This document shows, one piece after another, positions 51,970 through 61,784 of a DNA stretch of 64,000 nucleotides. Below the pieces are notes generated by a model. It had not been told where the DNA came from and ran no database searches. It saw nothing but the letters and a program-made list of their open reading frames with translations. A program made the position numbers and the translations under genes. Positions within the stretch are counted from its first letter, which is position 1, and the number at the start of each line of letters is the position of its first letter. Origin of the DNA: Sphingobacteriia bacterium (lineage in GTDB: Bacteria > Bacteroidota > Bacteroidia > Chitinophagales > Chitinophagaceae); NCBI GenBank assembly GCA_004294135.1, contig RDZY01000017.1:1-64000 (forward strand), in the 5' to 3' direction.

Positions 51970-53145
51970 ATGACAACAATAGCCAAACCCAGAATACAAT
52001 CTATCGACCTTTTAAAAGGTTTGGTAATGGTAATAATGGCAATTGACCATGTGCGGGATTATTTTCATTATTCGGCATTTATGTTTGACCCAACAGACCC
52101 AACTCAGACGACTTTACCAATATTTTTTACGAGATTCATAACTCATTTTTGTGCTCCAGCTTTCAGTTTCTTAGCAGGACTCTCTGCTTTTATGATTGGG
52201 AAACGAAAATCAATTAATGAATTATCAAGCTTTTTATTAAAACGTGGACTTTGGTTGGTTTTTGTAGAAATTATCATCGTTAATTTTGGATGGAAATTCG
52301 ATTTTAACTTCACATATACTAATTTGGCAACTATTTGGCAATTAGGAATAAGTATGATAGTTTTAGCAGGATTAATCTACCTTCCAAAGAAGTTTATTTT
52401 GGCATTTAGCCTTATCATAATTTTTGGACATAATTTACTGGATAATATTCATTTTGATGGCAGTTACTTTTGGTCAATGGTTCACGAACCAAAAAAATTT
52501 GAATTTATCGAAGGTCGTACAGTTCTTTTCGGTTATTCATTATTGCCTTGGATTGCCGTAATGTCTTTAGGATATTGTTTTGGCTCATTATATGATGCTA
52601 CTTTTGACATTCAAAAAAGAAAACGAATATTGAATGATTTAGGCATTGGAAGTTTGGTGCTTTTCTTCATTCTTATTGCAATTAATAAATATGGAAATCC
52701 TGTAAAATGGACTAATTATGGCGATACAACCAAAACAATAATGTCTATTTTTGATGTTAATAAATATCCGCCATCTTTATTGTATTTATTAATCACATTA
52801 GGAGGAACTTTTCTCTTTTTAGCCAATGCCGAAAAACTAAAAGGCAAAGTAGTTGATTTCTTTTGTGTATTTGGTCGAGTTCCTTTTTTCTATTATATTC
52901 TACATATTTTCTTAATTCATTTTATTGCCGTTTTCGCTGCAGAATTTACTGGTTTTGGTTGGGAGATTATGGTTTCAATGCCAAAATTTGTGACCCGTAT
53001 TGAAACTTTGAAAGGATATGGATTTAATTTAATAACAGTTTATATTATTTGGATTGTTGTTATCGCTTTGCTTTATCCGTTGTGTAAAAAATTTGATGCT
53101 TATAAACAAAACCATAAAGAAAAATGGTGGTTGAGTTATTTGTAG
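51970..53145 (+). CDS. DUF1624/heparan-alpha-glucosaminide N-acetyltransferase-like membrane protein (tandem paralogue)
   Basis: RIQSIDLLKGLVMVIMAIDHVRDYFHYSAF...TRFITHFCAPAFSFLAGLSAFM; same length and C-terminal ALYPLCKxxDxYKxNxxxKWWLSYL as the preceding gene. Confidence 0.85.
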   Translation: MTTIAKPRIQSIDLLKGLVMVIMAIDHVRDYFHYSAFMFDPTDPTQTTLPIFFTRFITHFCAPAFSFLAGLSAFMIGKRKSINELSSFLLKRGLWLVFVEIIIVNFGWKFDFNFTYTNLATIWQLGISMIVLAGLIYLPKKFILAFSLIIIFGHNLLDNIHFDGSYFWSMVHEPKKFEFIEGRTVLFGYSLLPWIAVMSLGYCFGSLYDATFDIQKRKRILNDLGIGSLVLFFILIAINKYGNPVKWTNYGDTTKTIMSIFDVNKYPPSLLYLLITLGGTFLFLANAEKLKGKVVDFFCVFGRVPFFYYILHIFLIHFIAVFAAEFTGFGWEIMVSMPKFVTRIETLKGYGFNLITVYIIWIVVIALLYPLCKKFDAYKQNHKEKWWLSYL

Positions 53146-53161
53146 AAAACTGAATACTATT

Positions 53162-53192
53162 ACTCCGACAGAGTTTGAAACTCTGTCGGAGT
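53162..53192. repeat. Perfect intergenic palindrome
   Basis: ACTCCGACAGAGTTTGAAACTCTGTCGGAGT. Confidence 0.85.
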
Positions 53193-53219
53193 TGTAAAAA
53201 AAATAAAATAATTTTTAAA

Positions 53220-53687
53220 ATGAAAAAGAGACAAACAATCTTCGTATTTATTGCATTGCTGAATATATTTTCTTTAACAACTTTTTTGCAGGCACAAAAG
53301 CTATTGAAAAAAGACCAGCAGGAAGTACAAGAGGCAGTTGTGCAACTATTTGAAGCTTTATCAAAACGAGATTCGGTAAATCTTAAAGCATACTGCACTA
53401 CCGATATTTCCTTATACGAATATGGTCAGGTTTGGAATATTGACACCTTAATAAATAAAGCAATCACCATGAATACGGCTGCCGATTTTAAACGTACCAA
53501 TACTTTTGAATTTATCAGTACCGAAACAGATAAAAATACAGCATGGGTAACATACAGACTCAGTTCCGCCGTTACCAAAGATGGCAAACAAATAGCAATA
53601 CAATGGCTGGAAACAGTATTTTTAAACAAACAAAAAAAACAGTGGAAGGTAAAACACCTTCATTCAACGCTAATCAAAAGAAATTAA
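53220..53687 (+). CDS. Secreted NTF2-like/SnoaL-type protein
   Basis: MKKRQTIFVFIALLNIFSLTTFLQAQKLLKKDQQEVQEAVVQLFEALSKRDSVNLKAYCTTDISLYEYG. Confidence 0.7.
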   Translation: MKKRQTIFVFIALLNIFSLTTFLQAQKLLKKDQQEVQEAVVQLFEALSKRDSVNLKAYCTTDISLYEYGQVWNIDTLINKAITMNTAADFKRTNTFEFISTETDKNTAWVTYRLSSAVTKDGKQIAIQWLETVFLNKQKKQWKVKHLHSTLIKRN

Positions 53688-53708
53688 AAATTTACTCAAT
53701 ATACAATC

Positions 53709-55148
53709 ATGAAAAAAATATTTACCTTTTTTATCTTAGCACTTGTTTTATCAGCTCCTGTTTTCTCACAAATAAAATTTAGTGACGAAACAAAAAAATA
53801 TATTGAGTATAACGACTCTATTACTGTATTTAAAAATGCTTTGCTCATTGATGGCAAAGGCAATGCTGCCAAGCAAAACCAAACAATTATCATTCGCAAA
53901 GGGAAAATTGATTGGGTAGGCGATGATGCAAAAGCTATGGTTCCTAAAGGGGCAAACATTATTGACCTAAATGGTAAAGCGTTGATGCCCGGACTGGTTA
54001 TGCTGCACGAACACATGTTTATGGCTGCTCCTTCGCTTGAGTATGGATACTATAACGCTAGACAACAGCCAGTGTCTTTTCCTCGATTGTATCTCGCATG
54101 CGGAGCCACAACCATTAGGACGGCTGGCAGTGTAGAGCCTTATTCAGACATTAGTATAAAAAGGGACATCGATTCTGGAAAATATCCTGGTCCATTTATA
54201 GAATTGACAGCACCTTATCTTGAAGGCAAAAATTCGTTATATCCACAAATGAATGAATTGAAAAACCCAGAAGATGCCAAGGCTTTCGTCAATTATTGGG
54301 CAGACCAAGGTTTTACTTCTTTCAAAGGATACAATATGATTGATAAACCAACATTAAAAGCTGCTATTGACGCAGTACATAAAAGGAATTTAAAAATTTC
54401 AGGGCATCTGTGTGCAGTGACTTACCGGGAAGCGGCAACCATGGGCATAGACCAATTAGAACATGGTTTTATGCCGAGTTCTGATTTTATAAAGGACAAA
54501 AAAGAAAACGAATGTCCAGAGAAACCAGACTATGTTTTGTCCCATATAAACCCTCGTAGTGATGAAGCAAGAAACTTAATTCGTTATCTAGTTGATAAGA
54601 AGGTAATCGTTACATCTACCCTAGCAGTATTTGAAGCCTACAATTCTTCTCAGCCAATGCCTTCACTGGAATTCCTGAGCTATTTTTCGCCAGACAACCG
54701 GGATCTGTATTTAAAAGTATTCGCTCAAATCAAATCTGCCGTAGCACCAACCGATGATGACAGTGCTTACGCAAATAATATTATCATGGAAAAGATGTTT
54801 TCTGATATGGGTGGATTGCTAACGGTAGGTTCTGACCCAACCGGAACTGGTGGAACAATTGCTGGTTTTGGCAATTGGCGATCAATAGAATTATTGGTGG
54901 AAGCTGATGGCTTCAAACCTTTGGAAGCCATAAAAATTGCAACGCAAAATGGTGCTATTGCTTTGGGATTTGATAAAACTATTGGAACAATTGAAGTAGG
55001 TAAATCTGCTGACCTGCTTATTATAGACGGAGACCCGTCAAAAAACATTAGCGACATTCGTAAGGTTTTGTATGTTTTTAAAAATGGAGTTGGATTTAAT
55101 TCAAAAAAATTATTTGAATCGGTAAAAGGAAAAGTAGGTTTCAATTAG
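53709..55148 (+). CDS. Secreted amidohydrolase family protein
   Basis: ALLIDGKGNAAKQNQTIIIRKGKIDWVG...GKALMPGLVMLHEHMFM...VGSDPTGTGGTIAGFGNWRSIELLVEADGF...GKSADLLIIDGDPS. Confidence 0.9.
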   Translation: MKKIFTFFILALVLSAPVFSQIKFSDETKKYIEYNDSITVFKNALLIDGKGNAAKQNQTIIIRKGKIDWVGDDAKAMVPKGANIIDLNGKALMPGLVMLHEHMFMAAPSLEYGYYNARQQPVSFPRLYLACGATTIRTAGSVEPYSDISIKRDIDSGKYPGPFIELTAPYLEGKNSLYPQMNELKNPEDAKAFVNYWADQGFTSFKGYNMIDKPTLKAAIDAVHKRNLKISGHLCAVTYREAATMGIDQLEHGFMPSSDFIKDKKENECPEKPDYVLSHINPRSDEARNLIRYLVDKKVIVTSTLAVFEAYNSSQPMPSLEFLSYFSPDNRDLYLKVFAQIKSAVAPTDDDSAYANNIIMEKMFSDMGGLLTVGSDPTGTGGTIAGFGNWRSIELLVEADGFKPLEAIKIATQNGAIALGFDKTIGTIEVGKSADLLIIDGDPSKNISDIRKVLYVFKNGVGFNSKKLFESVKGKVGFN

Positions 55149-55151
55149 ATG

Positions 55152-55247
55152 AGCCGAATAAAACGCTTATTTGGCTCATTTAATTTAGAATATTTGAGCC
55201 GTTTATTAATGTATTTTCTTTTCAGCTAATGGCTCAAAAAATAGCTT
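55152..55247 (+). repeat. Pair of related TGAGCC/GGCTCA stem-loops
   Basis: ATGAGCC..GGCTCAT followed by TTTGAGCC..GGCTCAAA; the central arms can pair alternatively. Confidence 0.6.
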
Positions 55248-55250
55248 AAT

Positions 55251-55346
55251 ATGCCAAAAATTTAAAAAAATAATATATTTACGATGCCAATTTATTAAAT
55301 AAATAAACTTTTTATGATGCCTAAAATTTAATTTTACGTATTTTTG
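55251..55346 (+). promoter_or_regulatory. ATGCC-headed degenerate direct repeats with 33-bp spacing and putative promoter
   Basis: ATGCC at 55251, 55284 and 55317, followed by AT-rich tracts; -7-like TATTTTTG at 55339-55346 just before the ATG at 55360. Confidence 0.45.
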
Positions 55347-55359
55347 TTAAAAAAATAAA

Positions 55360-56667
55360 ATGCAATTAAAACGGAATATTGATACAATACTTTTCGAATG
55401 GAAAAAAAGTCATTCCAGAAAACCAATTTTATTAAGAGGAGCAAGACAGGTTGGTAAATCTACTTCGGTAAAAGCATTTGCAAAACAGTTTGACTATTTT
55501 GTGGAAGTTAATTTTGAAACCGAAAAAGATATACACGTTTTTTTTGAGGGAAATATCAATGTTGTAAACATTTGCGAAAAATTGTCGGTTTATTACAACA
55601 CACCTATTGAAGCTGGTAAAACCTTATTGTTTTTTGATGAAATACAGCAATGTATTCCAGCCATAAGTGCTTTACGCTATTTTTATGAGCAATTAGATGA
55701 ACTACATCTTATTGCTGCGGGGTCTTTATTAGAATTTGCCTTGTCAGAATTACCTTCATTTGGCGTAGGTCGCATAAGGTCAGTGTTTATGTATCCGTTT
55801 TCTTTTTATGAATTTTTAGCCGCGAAAGGCGAAACTAAATTACTTGAACTTATTAAAATTGGCAAAACATTAGATGCCCCTTTTCATAAAAAACTGAAGG
55901 ACTATTTACGAATTTTTATGATTATTGGTGGAATGCCAGAAGTAGTTGCAAAATATATTGCTGGTGAGCCATTACTGGAAATACAAACGGTACTAGACGA
56001 ATTACAAGCATCAATCATAGCTGATTTTACCAAATACAAAAAAAATGTTCCGTCAAATAGACTGAATGAGGTATTTGAAGCAGTAGTTGCACAATCGGGA
56101 GGGAAATTTAACCTTAGCAAAGCATCATCAAACTCAAATCATGGACAAATAAAAGAAGCATTGGCTTTGTTAGAAAAAGCAGGTTTGATTTATGCAGTTA
56201 CCCATTCTGCAGGAAATGGCGTGCCTTTGGGTGCTGAAATTAATGATAAAAAAAGAAAATATTTGCTCTTAGATACAGGGATTTTTCAGCGAATATTAGG
56301 ATTGAATATTGGGCAGTTTTTAGCACAAACCGACCAAGAAATTATAAATAAAGGCACTATTGCTGAAACATTTGTTGGTAACGAAATCATTAAAAACAGT
56401 AATCCTTATACTCAAGAGCGCTTATATTATTGGCATCGAGAAATTCCATCAAGTAATGCCGAAGTTGATTATTTAATTCAAAAAAATGGTCAGGTTTTAC
56501 CAGTAGAAGTAAAATCTTCACAAAAAGGAAGTATGCAGAGCCTATTGTTATTTATGAAAGAAAAAAATACAAAAGGCATACGAATATCGATGGAAAACTT
56601 CAATAGTCTTCAAGAAATTACCATCATTCCACTTTATGCTGCTGGGTATTTTTTAAAAACAAGTTAA
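55360..56667 (+). CDS. AAA family ATPase with DUF4143 (PD-(D/E)XK-like) C-terminal domain
   Basis: Walker A LLRGARQVGKSTSVKAFAKQF; Walker B LLFFDEIQQC; C-terminal EVDYLIQKNGQVLPVEVKSS. Confidence 0.9.
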   Translation: MQLKRNIDTILFEWKKSHSRKPILLRGARQVGKSTSVKAFAKQFDYFVEVNFETEKDIHVFFEGNINVVNICEKLSVYYNTPIEAGKTLLFFDEIQQCIPAISALRYFYEQLDELHLIAAGSLLEFALSELPSFGVGRIRSVFMYPFSFYEFLAAKGETKLLELIKIGKTLDAPFHKKLKDYLRIFMIIGGMPEVVAKYIAGEPLLEIQTVLDELQASIIADFTKYKKNVPSNRLNEVFEAVVAQSGGKFNLSKASSNSNHGQIKEALALLEKAGLIYAVTHSAGNGVPLGAEINDKKRKYLLLDTGIFQRILGLNIGQFLAQTDQEIINKGTIAETFVGNEIIKNSNPYTQERLYYWHREIPSSNAEVDYLIQKNGQVLPVEVKSSQKGSMQSLLLFMKEKNTKGIRISMENFNSLQEITIIPLYAAGYFLKTS

Positions 56668-57469
56668 TAATCAATTGCCTTTTGAACGATTTAAAGCAAT
56701 AGACAAGTACAAAGATGGAGTAAGCAAATTGTTTGAAACAAGTGTAAGAGGAGAATCATCAATTGAAAAGCGTAATAGTATCATTCTACCTGCGGCTGCA
56801 GAGCAAATTACTGCAGAAGAAATGAATAAAACACTTGATAACATTAAATCCTCTTTAGGGGAAGGTGGAATTGGTGTCGGAGTTCCAATCGGCTATTTGC
56901 CTAAATCAAATCCAACAGGATTGTACAAGGTTTTTCAGTTGGCTTGTGAATTAAATGTACTTGTTTTCACTCACGTTCGAAACCCCGATATTATTTCAAT
57001 TCAGGAAGTAATAGCTGCTGCTGCACTAACCAATGCACCGCTGCATATTGTTCATATCAATAGTATGGCATTGGGTAATATTCAGCTTGGTTTATACATG
57101 GTGAATGCAGCACAAAAAAGAGGTATAGATATTACGGCAGAACTTTATCCATATACTGTTGGCTCTACAAGTATTACAAGCGCAATGTTCAATGATAGAT
57201 GGCAAGAAAAGTTAGGCATAAGTTATGGCGATGTACAATCGGTAGCAACTGGTGAACGACTTGCGAAAGAAACATTTGAAGTGTATCGTAAAACTGGCGG
57301 TACAGTAATCTTACATGCGATGAAACCGGAATGGATTAAAACAGGCATCGCAGTACCAGATATTACAGAGGTATTATGCCCTTCAAAAAAATTTCACCCA
57401 TCTCCGTATTTACCCCCTCCCCAAACAAGCAATAAAATACCAAAGTTGCCGTTATTAACGCATAAATAA
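56657..57469 (+). pseudogene. Internal fragment of an N-acyl-D-amino-acid deacylase-like amidohydrolase
   Basis: GIGVGVPIGYLPKSNPTGLYKVFQLACELNVLVFTHVRNP...PLHIVHINSMALGNIQLGLYMVNAAQKRGIDITAELYPYTVGST; lacks the N-terminal metal-binding segment and the C-terminus; begins via TTG directly after the ATPase stop. Confidence 0.65.
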
Positions 57470-57475
57470 CTGCTC

Positions 57476-58609
57476 ATGGTGCTCGATTCTTTACTCGATT
57501 TTTTAGAACCCATTAATACCGCTCAACTCTCTAACGATGAGGGCTTTAAAGATACCCAACTGGGAAAATATATCCTTGTTCACGAACAAGAATTGCCCGA
57601 TATTTCTCAGGCCGATTTGGTAATTGTTGGATGCGGAGAAATGCGTGGCATGGGTATGCAATACACCGCATCGAATGCTCCCGATACCATTCGCGCAGAA
57701 TTCTACCAATTATTTTACTGGCATACAGCAGTCACCATTGCTGACTTAGGCAATATTAAAATTGGTGCCACTGTACAAGACAGCTATGCTGCCGTTAAAC
57801 TCGTTGTAAGTGAACTCATTCAAATGGGTAAAAAAGTATTAATACTCGGTGGATCTCATGATATTACCACTCCCCAATGCGCAGCCTATGGCGCACTCAA
57901 TAAAATTATTGACGCCGTTGCTGTTGATGCAAGAATTGACCTTGATATGGACAGCCTTGAACCTGCAGATAATTTTCTGGTTGATCTTTTCACTGGCATC
58001 CCCAACTATCTTAAACATTATACCCATATTGGTTTTCAAAGCTATTTTATGCACCCCGATATGCTTGAAACAATCGATAAATTGGGCTTCGACTGCTACC
58101 GTGTTGGTAAAGTAAAAGAATCTATTGAAGAAATGGAACCCGCTATTCGCAACAGCGAACTATTTAGTTTTGATATTGCTGCCATACAAAATGCACACGC
58201 CCCTGCCAATCTAATTACTCCCAATGGCTTTAACGGTGAAGAAGCTTGTACTTTGATGCAATACGCAGGCATGAGCAATACCTGCAATACCATTGGCTTA
58301 TACGGTTATATTACTTCGCAGGATCGCGATGCAATGACCGCTAAACAACAAGCCCATATGCTTTGGTATGTGCTGGATGGAATTCATAGAGGCAAACAAG
58401 AAGCTTCACTCGATAACCGAAATGAATTCAATGAGTTTACCATGGCTTTCGCCGAAGTTGAAACCGCCTTTTTACAAAGCAAAAGAACCGGCAGATGGTG
58501 GATGCAATTACATGATGGCAAATACGTAGCTTGCAGCTATAAAGATTATATGACCGCCTGCAACAACGATATTCCCGAAAGATGGTTGCGCGCAGTTGAA
58601 CGCAGCTAA
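57476..58609 (+). CDS. Arginase/agmatinase/formiminoglutamase family (ureohydrolase)
   Basis: VLILGGSHDITTPQ; VAVDARIDLD; ureohydrolase pattern FSFDIAAIQNAHAPAN. Confidence 0.85.
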   Translation: MVLDSLLDFLEPINTAQLSNDEGFKDTQLGKYILVHEQELPDISQADLVIVGCGEMRGMGMQYTASNAPDTIRAEFYQLFYWHTAVTIADLGNIKIGATVQDSYAAVKLVVSELIQMGKKVLILGGSHDITTPQCAAYGALNKIIDAVAVDARIDLDMDSLEPADNFLVDLFTGIPNYLKHYTHIGFQSYFMHPDMLETIDKLGFDCYRVGKVKESIEEMEPAIRNSELFSFDIAAIQNAHAPANLITPNGFNGEEACTLMQYAGMSNTCNTIGLYGYITSQDRDAMTAKQQAHMLWYVLDGIHRGKQEASLDNRNEFNEFTMAFAEVETAFLQSKRTGRWWMQLHDGKYVACSYKDYMTACNNDIPERWLRAVERS

Positions 58610-58619
58610 ACCCAAATAT

Positions 58620-59930
58620 ATGAACCGCATTATTTTTTATATACTCTGCTGTTTCTTTTTTTTAACCGCTTGCAAAGTTCAAAAGCAGTCACAACTTAGC
58701 GTTCAGGTAAATAATTCATTTTTAAACAAACCCGAATTCGCTCCCGCACATATTGGCATTAGCATCTATGATCCTAAAACCAATAGCTTTTTATTTGACC
58801 ATCAATCGCAGAAATATTTTATCCCAGCCAGCAATACCAAAATACTTACCTGCTATGCTGCCATGAAAAATTTAGGTGATAGCATTATTGGCTTTGAATA
58901 CATATCCGATTCCGATCAAATTGCTGTTCGCTTTACGGGCGATCCTACCTTTCTTCATCCAGATTTTAATTCTCAAAAATCGTTTCATTTTTTACAGCAA
59001 AATGCCGCTAAAACTACTTTTGTTGCTCCCCGCTGGAATACTTCTCCAATGGGTAATGGCTGGGCTTGGAACGACTATGATTTTATGCCTGAAAGATCAT
59101 CCATGCCCATCTATGGAAATATGGTTTGGTTTAATAAAAAAGGCAATGGCTTACAAATTATTCCCAAAGCATTCAAAGATTCGCTGGTGATTTTTTCTAG
59201 TATGCAAAACGGATTCTTTGATATTACACGAGATAAAGGCGACAATCATTTTCAAGTAGTTAAAAGTAATAGTCGATTTAATGAAACTTCTCTTCCCTTC
59301 GTAGTAAAAAAAGAACTGGATATACTGGCATTGCCCTTACTCGAAGATACACTGAACAGAGTGCTGCACTATGCCAGCGAACTTGCTGTAGAACCTGCTA
59401 CTTGGAAACGTTTTTATTCTCAATCAACCGATAGCCTATTGAGCATCATGATGCACCGCAGCGACAATTTTTTTGCTGAACAAATACTGCTCATGATAGC
59501 CAATCAAAAAATCGGCTCAATGGACGATGAAAAAATTATTGATAGTCTCCTTAAATCAGATTTTAGTGGCTTACCCAATAAGCCCCGATGGGTTGATGGG
59601 AGTGGGTTGAGCCGCTATAATTTAATGACTCCCCGCGATTTTATCTGGGTATTAAACCAACTTAAAAAAGAATTTTCTTGGGATCGCATCAAAGCCATTT
59701 TTCCTACGGCCAATGAAGGCACTTTAGCTGGCTTATATAAAGGATACGAAGGTAAAATTTTTGCAAAAACAGGAACACTAAGTAACCATATTGCATTAAG
59801 TGGCTATCTCATTACCAATAGCGGTAAAGAATTAATTTTCTCCGTTATGGTAAACGCACATCAATCTTCTTCCAGCGCAATTCGAAAAAATATTGAACAG
59901 TTGCTCACTAATATTATTGATCAATATTAA
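58620..59930 (+). CDS. D-alanyl-D-alanine carboxypeptidase/endopeptidase (PBP4-type, S13)
   Basis: SQKYFIPASNTKILTCYAAMK (SxxK), VDGSGLSRYNLMTPRDFIWVLN, IFAKTGTLSNHIALSGYL. Confidence 0.88.
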   Translation: MNRIIFYILCCFFFLTACKVQKQSQLSVQVNNSFLNKPEFAPAHIGISIYDPKTNSFLFDHQSQKYFIPASNTKILTCYAAMKNLGDSIIGFEYISDSDQIAVRFTGDPTFLHPDFNSQKSFHFLQQNAAKTTFVAPRWNTSPMGNGWAWNDYDFMPERSSMPIYGNMVWFNKKGNGLQIIPKAFKDSLVIFSSMQNGFFDITRDKGDNHFQVVKSNSRFNETSLPFVVKKELDILALPLLEDTLNRVLHYASELAVEPATWKRFYSQSTDSLLSIMMHRSDNFFAEQILLMIANQKIGSMDDEKIIDSLLKSDFSGLPNKPRWVDGSGLSRYNLMTPRDFIWVLNQLKKEFSWDRIKAIFPTANEGTLAGLYKGYEGKIFAKTGTLSNHIALSGYLITNSGKELIFSVMVNAHQSSSSAIRKNIEQLLTNIIDQY

Positions 59931-61784
59931 CTATCTCCCAAACATTCTACTCAGGTAATCTTCTTTGAAGGCTAAATAAGTGGGGCTTCCAGTAGGTGTT
60001 ATATTGGGCGTATTGCATTCAAAAAGTGCTGCTATTAATGCTGCCATTTCTTTTTGTTCCAGTGGCTGAGCCGTTTTTATACTCTGCTGCTTGGCCATAC
60101 ACCGAATTAATTTTTCGCGCTTGCTGAACTTTACTTCTGTACTAAAATGTTTATACTGCTCTATCAACATCTCAATAGCATGCTTCTCATTACCTGAAAT
60201 AATATCCGCTGGCGTTCCTTGTATTACAAAACTATTCTTTCCAAATGGCTCTATTAAATAACCTATGGTTTGTAAATCCGCAAGCAATTCCTGCAATAAA
60301 ACAGCATCACTTGCAGCCAATTCCAGCGTAACAGGAAACAGACTTTTTTGTGTGGGCACTTGCTGGCTATATGCGGCTTGACTGTATTGCTCGTACAACA
60401 CACGCTCATGCGCAAGCTGTTGATGCACCAATATAAAACCATTGGTAGTGGCCACCACTATATACGTGTTGTGGAGTTGAAACGGCTTGGCTGAATCTGG
60501 AATTTCTAAACTGGAATTAGGAATGGATGTATTGGATTTTAATTCACTTATTGCTGATTGAATGGGATCGCCACTCATTTCAATACTCCCCGCGGGACGA
60601 TCAAAAAAATCCTTCCAATTCCTCAACTCCGATTTTGATGTAGGCTCTATAAAGTGTGCCTGATTTTTTTGCGTAAATGCTTTGTACAAATTAGATGAAA
60701 CGGCTGCTGCTTGCTGTTGCCCAGTAAAGGGTTTACTCACTGCATCTAATCCTTGTATATCTGCATTCAGCGAGAAATCTAGTGATGGTGCAATACTGAA
60801 CTGTGCCAGTGCATGTTTTACTGCCGCCTGTACAAATGCATAGATGATTTTTTCATCCTCAAATTTTATTTCCTGTTTGGTAGGATGCACATTAATATCA
60901 ATATGCGCAGGATCTAAATCTATATACAAAACATAACTTGGGTAACTGTCTTTGGCAATAATGCCCTCAAAAGCAGCGTTCACGGCATGGTTGAGATATG
61001 CACTTCGGATGAATCGGTTGTTTACAAAAAAATATTGATCTCCCCTGGTCTTGCGAGCCATTTCTGGCTTGCCAATAAAGCCGGAAATATTCATATAATC
61101 GGTTTCTTCCAATACACTTACCAGCTTTGCATTATAGCTATTCCCCAATACCTGAACAATGCGTTGTTTGCTACTGCCTGCTTCTAAATGAAATACTTCC
61201 TGTCCATTACTGGTAAGCGAAAAAAATACAGCCGGAAACGCCATCGCCACCCGAATAAATTCATCTACAATATGACGGGTTTCTGCCGCATTACTCTTTA
61301 AGAAATTTCTACGAGCAGGCACATTAAAAAATAAGTTCTTCATGCTGATGCTGGTGCCCTCGGGCGACGCACAAGCTTCTTGTTTCAAAACCTTGCTATT
61401 CTCAATGGCTATAAATGTTCCAAGTTCATCTTCGGCTCTTTTGGTTTTTAACTCAACCTGTGCCACAGCCGCAATAGATGCCAATGCCTCACCACGGAAT
61501 CCCATGGTCTTTATATGAAAAAGATCTTCAATGCTTTTAATCTTACTGGTAGCATGTCGCTCAAATGCCATTCTAGCATCTGTTTCACTCATGCCTTTGC
61601 CATTATCTATTACCTGTACCAAGGCTTTCCCCGCATCATTAATAAGCAGCCTAATGCGACTGGCTCCTGCATCAACTGCATTTTCTAATAGTTCCTTTAC
61701 AGCACTTGCCGGTCGTTGAATTACTTCTCCTGCCGCAATTTGATTGGCTATATTATCAGGTAATAATTGAATGATATTGCTCAC
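59931..61784 (-). CDS. mutL: DNA mismatch repair protein MutL
   Basis: IIQLLPDNIANQIAAGEVIQRPASAVKELLENAVDAGASRI; DNGKGM; TMGFRGEALASIAAVA. Confidence 0.97.
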   Translation of the reverse strand: MSNIIQLLPDNIANQIAAGEVIQRPASAVKELLENAVDAGASRIRLLINDAGKALVQVIDNGKGMSETDARMAFERHATSKIKSIEDLFHIKTMGFRGEALASIAAVAQVELKTKRAEDELGTFIAIENSKVLKQEACASPEGTSISMKNLFFNVPARRNFLKSNAAETRHIVDEFIRVAMAFPAVFFSLTSNGQEVFHLEAGSSKQRIVQVLGNSYNAKLVSVLEETDYMNISGFIGKPEMARKTRGDQYFFVNNRFIRSAYLNHAVNAAFEGIIAKDSYPSYVLYIDLDPAHIDINVHPTKQEIKFEDEKIIYAFVQAAVKHALAQFSIAPSLDFSLNADIQGLDAVSKPFTGQQQAAAVSSNLYKAFTQKNQAHFIEPTSKSELRNWKDFFDRPAGSIEMSGDPIQSAISELKSNTSIPNSSLEIPDSAKPFQLHNTYIVVATTNGFILVHQQLAHERVLYEQYSQAAYSQQVPTQKSLFPVTLELAASDAVLLQELLADLQTIGYLIEPFGKNSFVIQGTPADIISGNEKHAIEMLIEQYKHFSTEVKFSKREKLIRCMAKQQSIKTAQPLEQKEMAALIAALFECNTPNITPTGSPTYLAFKEDYLSRMFGR

